NCBI GenBank assembly: GCA_949752735.1
Contig: OX457038.1
Span: forward strand, 61,949,020-62,013,019
Length of the DNA stretch: 64,000 bases
Reading direction: 5' to 3'
DNA from: Lumbricus terrestris
Lineage: Eukaryota; Annelida; Clitellata; Crassiclitellata; Lumbricidae
Shown: positions 58,873 through 64,000 of the stretch, piece by piece
How the letters are laid out: every line of letters starts with the position of its first letter
Numbering within the stretch: the stretch's first letter is position 1
The notes under the pieces: generated by a model
Database searches by the model: none
Seen by the model: only the letters and a program-made list of their open reading frames with translations
What the model was told of the DNA's origin: nothing
Program-made: the position numbers and the translations under genes

Positions 58873-61800
58873 TATGCGAATTTCTGCAGCGTTGTAGCAT
58901 CGTGCCAGCCGCTGCAAGGGTAAATGTTCTTCAGAGAATTACTGAAAGTATTATGTGATTTATTTCCAGGTAATTTGTTGATTTATTTAATACATTATTA
59001 TTATTATTATGTATGTATTATCGATAGATATTTATTAATTGTTTTATAGAAGCTTCTTGCATTTTAATATTATTCGATTAAAATGCATGTAGCACCCCCT
59101 TCAAGAAAGCAGTTTAAAGTGCTCTTGTTGCATAACTCTGAGCATTAGCGCTAACGTACATGGTTCTGTACAGCATCCTAGAAGTAATTTAATGCCATTA
59201 ATTGTTGTAATTTAAAAGCGAATAATTATTTTTCTGTGTGTGTTCAGGCTCATCTGGCCCTATATGCGTTCGCCAACAACCAAGTCCCAACAGCGCTGAA
59301 ACTCATGTACCGTGCTCTTTACCTTGCTCTTGTCTGCACTGGAGAGAACCACCCAGAAGTGGCACTTTTCTATGTAAGTAATTGTGCTGTTTGTTGACAC
59401 TTTTCTATGTAAGTAATGCACTGTTTGTTGGCTCTTCATTTCATCATTCATTCGTTCGTTTATTTGTTGCTCCCAGTCGTGATCACATCAGCCTCTTACT
59501 TTAGTTCGTCAGCTAGTTTTATCTATCTCTGGGATCTCTGCACTTGAAGTATTGAACTATACAGTATACAAACCATGGCAAGTATTGGCAAAGGAGCCAA
59601 ACCCCCATTAGACAGCAAGAAGTTTGAATTGATAAAACTGAAGTTGTATTGTGGAAGTAGTTGTATAGGGCACAGTTTACGTAACAGTTTAAGCAAGCAG
59701 GTAGCTATCATCTGCTTTTTATCTTCAGTGTCATATTGACCTGTTTTGCCTGCATTCCTGACCTGTTTTGCCTGCATTCCTTGGCTCCTTATTGACTTTG
59801 TATAAGGAAATGCTGCACTGCAGATTAGTATAACGTTGATATTGTGTGAACTTCAGTGCAACATTGGCCTCATACTTCACGCTGTCAACGAGTTTGATCT
59901 GTCGCTGAGATTCCTCCACAAGGCGCTGGAACTAAACAGCAAGTATGAAGAACTTCCAAGACATTGTCTTTATTGTTTTATTGTTAGTTGATATCTTCTC
60001 TTTGTCATCTGGATTGTAAAGCATTTCATGTTGAACGTCATGATATGACACAATTGTAATAATCATCATGACCCTCCAAAACTCATCATGACCTTCCAAA
60101 CTCATTTTGCGAGTTTTTTAAATGATGGTAATTCGTGAAGAGCTGGTTTTTATAGACAACCTTGTCGTTCTTTATTTCTAACTGTTTACAACTGACTGAT
60201 TTGTAATTCGATTATCTAAGACTATAATTTTACTAATTCAAAAACTGGGTTTGACCTTTGAATACTTAGAAACACCCTTTCAACTGAATAAATAATTAAG
60301 ATTGTTGCAGTGCTTTCTAACTGTTCCGCTTATCTCAATGTATTTAAAATTGAATCAGCTGTCTCTAATCTTGGGGTTAAATACCTTCTGCCTGTCCCTT
60401 GGTCAATGTCTGTTTGTAAAATAACCAGTACATGTTTAACTGATGTATGTAGCAGGCTGCATTAAAAATTGGATTAATCGATCGATAGATTCTTTGCATC
60501 TGTATATCATGAGTCTAACGGAATGCCGTTTAAGGACTCCTCAAATATCTGTTGGAATCAAGCAATTGTTTCTCAAGTTGATGTTTCAGACAGATGGTTA
60601 TTAAAACAGAGTGAAATGAAAGTGTTCCAATATACAATTGAACATTGTTCCAAGAGAATGAGCAATCTTCTGGCAGCCTGTAGATATTTGCCGATGTATA
60701 TTAATTGATCTATGTTCTGTTTCTAAATAAAATGTTCTCTTACATTGGCCACGTTCTTTGATTTAGGTTCTACGGTGTTCGCAGCCTGAAGGTTGCCCTC
60801 TGCTATCACCTTGTTGCCAGGACGTTCTCGTGCAAGGGTGACTTCCGCAGTGCTCTGCAGAACGAAAAGGAAGCCTACTCTATCTATCGCCAGCTGGTGT
60901 GCACAGAACTTTGCTTTCTCATCTTCACATTGTCATTGTTGCATTTGAGCTTATCTAAGTTGCATTCACTTAGACCTGTTCAGTTTCAGTATTAAAAGAT
61001 GATTTTTAAACTTGAAAGGCACTTCTATACATATCATATGTTTTTAATTTACTAAATTTGTTACGCGCACATGGTCACCCCGTATTGCCATGATGATATT
61101 GTATTGTATTGCTGGCTGTCTGTCTGTCTGTTCTGTTAGTAGAACTTTAATTAAGGTAACTGCATAACTTATTATTATTATCTAAGTTATGCCTTTTTGA
61201 TCTGTTTATTGCTGTTTTTCAAACCTTAGAAAGTGGTTTTGAAATGAGAATTTTGGAGTAGAATTGTTATTGAGTTTTTTTAAAATTACAGTTGGGTGAG
61301 GAGCACGATCGTACCAATGAAAGTTCAGAATGCCTGAAGCATTTGACGCAGCAAGCTGTCAAATTCCAGAAGACAATGAATCAATTGTCAAAGGGAGAAA
61401 AGATCAATGCATTGTCACCGTTACAGGTAAATGCTGCTGTTTGTCATGGGTGTGACATTTTTGGCAGTTTAACATCTAGTCATAGAGCCTTTCTGTAGCA
61501 AAGTGGTTGATCCTTTTGACCTTTCAACTGGGGCTCAGGACTGTCTGGATTGTGAAGTGAACCTTGTCAGGGTAGACAACGGAAAAGACAGGGCACTTCC
61601 TTAAGAAACATCCAAACACCGTCAAAACTGGGTCACATTGAAAATCCAAACAGGAGGAAAATTATTCAGCAGATTCTGCTTAATGCCCACTAAATGATCA
61701 ATGACAAGATGCCAGGCACACGCATGCGGCATTATTGACCTTGTGTACTTGTGCAATTGTGCAATGGCTGTTTTCAAGCTGTTCATTTGGATCATGGTTT

Positions 61801-62778
61801 GACATGGAATAATAGCAAACCAAGAGAGTAAATTGTGCATGACATGGTTGCTGGTCACCGCTTTCTGCTGTGGAAGAAGGTCAAATATATTTCATTGGGT
61901 GAAATTTTGACTGTTTGGGGCAAAATAAGATGTTCTCTGTTATGATGTCTTATGTTGTTTCTTTCTCTTTGAGTTATGGTGAAATTGTATTCTTTCATAT
62001 TAGGCAATTGCTCCGTTTAAACGAATAGAGTTTCTTTCACCAATGTGGGTAATTCCTATTAAAATTCATGCACTTGAAGTTAATGCCTACAGGTGTATAA
62101 TGACACAGGTGTATAATGACACAGGTCTGCATATCAACTGTTCTTGCATTGCTTTGTATTGTTGTCATGTGCGTTTTCTGTAGATCCAGACTCCTTCTCT
62201 GTCAAATGTTCTCGAAACGCTGAACCTGATCAATGGAATTGTCTTCGTCCACATTAGGTCAGTTCTTGTTCTCTGCAACTGCTATGGTTACAATGAATGT
62301 GGTACTGTCGATTGACAATCAAACTTTGTGGTGGTGGTGGTGGTGGTGGTGGTGGTAGTGGTGGGGTGCGTGCGTGCGTGCATATTATTGGTTATTCTCA
62401 TGTTTAATCTGTGAGATGACGCTGATGTTGTATGTCAATCTTTTAAAGAACCGTGGACCTCCCTCTAAAGAGTTCTATTATTCTGCAACAGATGTTCTAG
62501 CTTTTGCATTTTGTCTTGTTTTCAGTCAGGAAGACATCGAGAGATTCCGTGAGGAGATGATCCGTCACCAGGCTCAGGCCGGCCAGAAGTCACAGCCCGA
62601 AATTGAACATGCATCCGATTTCCAAAAAGCGTCTACTCTGAGTGTAGCCCCTGAAACTAACGGCAAAAGCCCCAAAGTTGATCTGGCCGCCACAGAGAAC
62701 TTGAATGGTTGCAAAGAAGAACCGGCCACGGCCGACGACGTACCGGCCGCAGAATCATCGCCAGAGATCAGTCGATAG
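38080..62778 (+). CDS. CLUH: CLUH, clustered mitochondria protein homolog
   Basis: Cytosolic RNA-binding protein acting on mRNAs of nuclear-encoded mitochondrial proteins; its loss makes mitochondria cluster. Exons: 38080-38182, 41383-41678, 43391-43562, 44030-44173, 44679-44794, 45172-45326, 46043-46110, 46395-46441, 46933-47036, 47402-47538, 48080-48171, 48589-48691, 49330-49450, 49837-49928, 50478-50518, 51184-51238, 52126-52204, 52760-52865, 53250-53331, 53582-53851, 54437-54514, 54790-54860, 55411-55483, 56273-56434, 56724-56778, 57188-57278, 57463-57649, 58241-58432, 58696-58776, 59248-59373, 59857-59942, 60767-60896, 61292-61426, 62184-62257, 62526-62778. That is about 1,390 residues, near the ~1,300 of vertebrate CLUH. 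Seen: [64 protein letters not shown]. All junctions keep frame except 45326/46043. The ATG at 38080 has A at -3 and G at +4. Confidence 0.95.
38722..38763. repeat. Perfect 20-bp inverted repeat, 2-nt loop
   Basis: CATGGCATTATTGATTACAG is followed after AA by its exact reverse complement. It lies in CLUH intron 1. Confidence 0.95.
39372..39520 (-). mobile_element. LINE 3' end fragment
   Basis: Begins with a short AT run and TTTAGCGCCCCTTCAAGAAA, the complement of the shared tail. GCTCAGGAGCGCGCCCAACC and an A-rich segment follow, as at 30290-30450. Confidence 0.55.
41383..41678 (+). CDS. CLUH: CLUH exon 2 with decapeptide minisatellite
   Basis: The acceptor is TTTTCTGTGGTAG; the exon enters in phase 1 and continues the GAT codon. 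After a short linker come four 10-residue units ([40 protein letters not shown]), period exactly 30 bases, then the conserved [20 protein letters not shown] that starts the ubiquitin-like N-terminal region. The repeat makes an acidic, probably helical or disordered lead. Confidence 0.9.
41457..41577 (+). repeat. CLUH: 30-bp coding minisatellite, four units
   Basis: CATCCGA recurs at 41461, 41491, 41521 and 41551. The unit is a multiple of three, so copy-number change keeps the CLUH frame. Confidence 0.95.
42066..42900. mobile_element. TIR transposon with TTGCGC-rich ends, 6-bp flanking repeat
   Basis: The ends TAGGGCCCCCAGAAA and TTTTCTGGGGGCCCTA are inverted, and AATGGT flanks both sides (42060-42065, 42901-42906). 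About ten copies of TTGCGC(A/T/G) crowd the first ~70 and last ~110 bases. The 835-bp interior has no transposase frame. TAGGG-type ends recall hAT, but the duplication is 6 rather than 8 bases, so the family is left open. Confidence 0.8.
42972..43060 (-). mobile_element. SINE internal fragment
   Basis: GAGCAATTGGGTGTGAAGGA and CTTGCTCAAGGTC match the complement of the SINE body. The tail and perfect B box are not seen. Confidence 0.5.
43391..44173 (+). CDS. CLUH: CLUH exons 3-4: N-terminal CLU region
   Basis: Exon 3 (43391-43562) encodes [20 protein letters not shown] with the conserved CHRTC core. Exon 4 (44030-44173) encodes [20 protein letters not shown] and NGLDCNSLS. Together they form the conserved ubiquitin-like N-terminal module, about residues 134-238. 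The phase 1 junction is G/AG, giving Glu. Confidence 0.93.
43579..43686 (+). repeat. 27-bp tandem repeat, four units
   Basis: Four adjacent copies of a unit starting TCAGTTGCATTGTTTTTAGT. It starts 17 bases after the CLUH exon 3 donor. Each unit contains a TTTTTAG acceptor-like string. Confidence 0.95.
43768..43845 (+). mobile_element. SINE/LINE tail fragment
   Basis: GGGAGCGCCTCTGATTAGGC, then CTTGAAGGGGCGCTATATAA and a GAATGAATGAATGA end. This is the shared 3' tail without its body. Confidence 0.6.
45556..45581 (+). repeat. (AAT)n microsatellite
   Basis: Nine AAT units in the CLUH intron after 45326. A degenerate dispersed repeat (CTATTTCTATAGCACTGTAG, ATGGCGCCTTGACAAA) follows. Confidence 0.9.
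46640..46800 (-). mobile_element. LINE reverse-transcriptase C-terminal fragment
   Basis: The - strand near 46745-46700 reads [13 protein letters not shown], the block that follows the reverse-transcriptase domain in CR1/L2-like LINEs. The same block at 51380-51430 reads [16 protein letters not shown]. Surrounding frames are broken. Confidence 0.6.
47402..47538 (+). CDS. CLUH: CLUH exon 10: CLU core
   Basis: Encodes [37 protein letters not shown] and IRERTIFK, the most conserved CLU-domain block, near residues 402-447. The donor GTGACT is followed 60 bases on by a copy of the last exon bases and the donor. Confidence 0.95.
47512..47603 (+). repeat. 32-bp repeat 60 bp apart duplicating a CLUH splice donor
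   Basis: The 32 bases from CTCATCAGGGAACGAACCAT to AAGGTGAC occur at 47512-47543 and again, identically, at 47572-47603. Use of the second donor would add exactly 20 codons without a stop. Confidence 0.96.
48080..49928 (+). CDS. CLUH: CLUH exons 11-14: CLU domain second half
   Basis: Exons 48080-48171, 48589-48691, 49330-49450 and 49837-49928. Visible blocks are [60 protein letters not shown] and [17 protein letters not shown]. All match the vertebrate order with no gaps, which fixes the phases (2, 0, 1, 0). Confidence 0.94.
50841..51066 (+). mobile_element. tRNA-derived SINE, copy G
   Basis: TGGTGTAGTGGG A-box-like head, perfect B box GGTTCGAATCC at 50892-50902, body AGGGACCTTGAGCAAGCCCT and tail GGGCGCTATGGTGACTGAAT. 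It lies in a CLUH intron. Confidence 0.82.
51262..51840 (-). mobile_element. LINE 3' remnant with reverse-transcriptase C-terminus
   Basis: On the - strand, broken frames show [13 protein letters not shown] (about 51740-51700), [20 protein letters not shown], then [10 protein letters not shown], ending in a 3' tail GTGCCTCTGAATATGAGAGA and GGTGCTACATAAATTCAT. The order fits the last part of a CR1/L2-like ORF2 and its 3' UTR. Inactive. Confidence 0.75.
52760..53851 (+). CDS. CLUH: CLUH exons 18-20: central region and charged linker
   Basis: Exon 52760-52865 encodes [20 protein letters not shown]; 53250-53331 encodes [20 protein letters not shown]; 53582-53851 encodes a Lys/Glu/Ala-rich linker, then [20 protein letters not shown]. 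This is the end of the CLU domain and the variable linker before the next conserved region. Confidence 0.92.
52944..53152 (-). mobile_element. tRNA-derived SINE, copy H
   Basis: Full-length reverse copy: tail TTATAGCGCCCTTCAATATT, body CTTGCCCAGGGTCCCTACAT, complement of the B box (GGATTCGAACC) at 53084-53094, and a CACGACAGTGTC head. Confidence 0.82.
53862..53988 (+). repeat. ATA/ATC-rich minisatellite
   Basis: ATAATCATAATCATGGTCAT units in about 3.5 copies start just after the exon 20 donor (53851). A degenerate SINE-like segment with GTGGGTTCAATTGG follows near 54070-54090. Confidence 0.9.
54856..54920 (+). repeat. 32-bp tandem duplication of CLUH exon 22 donor
   Basis: CATCAGTAAGAT followed by TATATGTTAATTAATTG occurs twice, with donors GTAAGA at 54861 and 54893. 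The frame from the second donor would be shifted and meets TAA at once. Confidence 0.93.
56024..56211 (+). repeat. 17-bp tandem repeat, about 11 units
   Basis: GACCATCACGACATCTT units with small variants, ending about 60 bases before the acceptor of the CLUH exon at 56273. Confidence 0.95.
56273..57649 (+). CDS. CLUH: CLUH exons 24-27: helical region before the TPRs
   Basis: Exons 56273-56434, 56724-56778, 57188-57278 and 57463-57649. Blocks: [32 protein letters not shown], the basic stretch [45 protein letters not shown] and [11 protein letters not shown]. The Lys/Arg cluster is a conserved CLUH feature and could aid RNA or nuclear contacts (inference). Confidence 0.94.
58241..61426 (+). 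CDS. CLUH: CLUH exons 28-33: tetratricopeptide (TPR) region
   Basis: Exons 58241-58432, 58696-58776, 59248-59373, 59857-59942, 60767-60896 and 61292-61426, about residues 1034-1283. Helical-pair units carry kinesin-light-chain-like spacing: [77 protein letters not shown] and [20 protein letters not shown]. The G.(E/D)HP.T/V turns are typical of TPR_12. The donor after 60896 (GTGTGC) is weak. Confidence 0.94.
58818..58869 (+). repeat. (GAT)17 microsatellite
   Basis: Pure GAT repeat about 40 bases after the CLUH exon 29 donor. Confidence 0.97.
59083..59165 (-). mobile_element. Retroposon tail fragment
   Basis: ATGTAGCACCCCCTTCAAGA is the complement of the shared tail. No body remains. Confidence 0.45.
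59363..59432 (+). repeat. 35-bp tandem duplication of CLUH exon 30 donor
   Basis: CACTTTTCTATGTAAGTAAT occurs at 59363 and again at 59398, each followed by CTGTTTGTTG. The copied part includes the last 11 coding bases and the donor. Confidence 0.94.
62328..62384 (+). repeat. (GGT)n / (GTGC)n microsatellite
   Basis: About 13 GGT units followed by GTGCGTGCGTGCGTG in the last CLUH intron. Confidence 0.93.
62526..62778 (+). CDS. CLUH: CLUH terminal coding exon
   Basis: Acceptor TTTTCAG, phase 2 entry. Encodes [19 protein letters not shown] and then a low-complexity Ala/Glu/Pro tail ending SSPEISR before TAG at 62776-62778. The tail is variable in the family and probably disordered. Confidence 0.95.
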
Positions 62779-63400
62779 TTTCGATCGGCCGCTACGAAGA
62801 AGGGAATGTTCGGATCGAATATAATACGCTTGTTCATACTCGCACAGTGCGATTGATCATGTCATTGTTAGTTTGATTTCTTTTCTGGTGGCAAAACCTT
62901 TTCTAGATTGAGACTTGGAACTGACGAATGTCCAAACTGAAAGTGAGGTGAATTTCTGCCACCTGGTTTGATGCTCATCCACAGGGAACTTGAGTGGCTT
63001 GGACGGCTTGCGTGCTACTAGTCGTGATCAGGTGGATTTGTGGGCTTCATGTGCCATATTTGTTTCGTTTTTCTTTCTTTTGTCTAAAGTTGTGTCTTGT
63101 TGGATCTACGGAGGAACAACAAATTTCATGTTCGTTCGATAATTTTTTATCGATTGCCAAAAGTTGTCTAGAAATTGAATTGATGATCATCTGTTTTAAG
63201 GCGTTTTGGCTGGTGTAATGTCCTTCGAGTCGCTAGGTTTTTGAAAGGCACCATTTAGTTACATTACTTGTGTAATGTCTTTCTGTTATTGTATAAAAAG
63301 TTGTTTTGCGAAATTTATACACATCATTTTTCTGTAATTGTAACATTTATTCACTGATTTTGTGTTAGGTTTTAATAAATGTAAGAGGACCTCTGAGGAG
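62779..63400 (+). other. CLUH: CLUH 3' UTR
   Basis: About 620 bases from the stop to the expected cleavage site, 15-25 bases after AATAAA. No other gene signal is seen. Confidence 0.75.
63374..63379 (+). promoter_or_regulatory. CLUH: Poly(A) signal AATAAA of CLUH
   Basis: First canonical AATAAA after the stop. Further copies at 63681 and 63801 could give longer 3' ends. Confidence 0.75.
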
Positions 63401-64000
63401 CTTTCCAATTATGGCAGTAAATAAGCATGTACTTTGTATCATGATGATGACCTACGGTAGTTAAGACGTTCCAGGCATTTTAAAAGGATATCTGTAATCA
63501 TTTGTGATCCACATGCTGCATTGCTGCCAGCAAGTCTTGTCCCTGTTTCCATTCATTTTTTCTCACGAGTTAAAAGAAATTTTTTTAATGCATGGTTGAT
63601 CACAGGAAGGGGTCTCCAGTTTTAGACGATTTGCATATGGGTGCGTATGACGCGTGTCTCGACATAAAGTACGTACGCATAATAAATTTCTATTTCTGGC
63701 GTCCACATTAGCATTGGCATATTTGTAGCTCTGTATTATTCTATAATAGTCATCTGATAGCATTATATTACATTTAATTAAATTCTTTTTGTATCTAAAC
63801 AATAAACCTTTAATAGCAGTTAACAATATTTAGCTAGCAAATAGGATGTTTAACAAAAATGAGTAGTAACCTGTGGGAAAATGAATGTTTTATAGATGAT
63901 TTTAGCTAATTAACTTTTGTAAGCGGAGATAGAAAAGCTTAGTCGTACATACCCATGGACGTTTCCACAAAAATGTATGAGTTACAAACAGGGAATGGTC
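63400..64000. other. Downstream flank, no gene recognised
   Basis: A+T-rich sequence with two spare AATAAA hexamers. No exon or repeat is recognised up to the window end. Confidence 0.6.

Overview
The window is animal nuclear DNA, most likely from a non-vertebrate and probably marine metazoan. The evidence is two intron-rich animal housekeeping genes with GT-AG introns, a soft A+T-rich background, many microsatellites, and degraded LINEs, tRNA-derived SINEs and DNA transposons. The species cannot be named from the sequence. There are no prokaryotic operons, CRISPR arrays or rRNA genes. One assembly gap of 200 N lies at 26855-27054.

Gene 1 (890-21981, + strand) is the gamma subunit of the AP-1 clathrin adaptor (AP1G1). 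Nineteen coding exons join in one open frame of 764 codons: the HEAT-type trunk, a hinge with two clathrin-box-like motifs, and the first part of the gamma-ear. The last ~60 ear residues and the stop codon were not found before the gap and are probably in or lost at it.

The middle (22 kb to 38 kb) has no recognised cellular gene. It holds the gap, large TATG, AC/GT and AT microsatellites, a polypurine block, a defective piggyBac element with TTAA ends, a 146-bp hAT MITE with an 8-bp target duplication, a 33-bp-arm hairpin, an unusual ~560-bp element with a 15-bp target duplication, and a decayed ~110-bp tandem repeat.

Gene 2 (38080-62778, + strand) is CLUH (clustered mitochondria protein homolog), a cytosolic RNA-binding protein that acts on mRNAs of nuclear-encoded mitochondrial proteins. 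Thirty-five exons were placed, about 1,390 residues. A variable N-terminus carries a four-unit decapeptide repeat; CLU-type domains, a linker, a TPR region and a stop at 62776-62778 follow. A poly(A) signal lies at 63374. One junction (45326/46043) does not keep frame and suggests a missed microexon.

The genes lie head to tail but are not functionally linked as far as is known. The most distinctive features are short tandem duplications that copy splice sites (four cases, one giving an in-frame 20-codon alternative), several complete DNA transposons with readable target duplications, and SINEs and LINE remnants that share one 3' tail. Exon limits come from reading frame, splice signals and recalled family conservation; no alignment was run.
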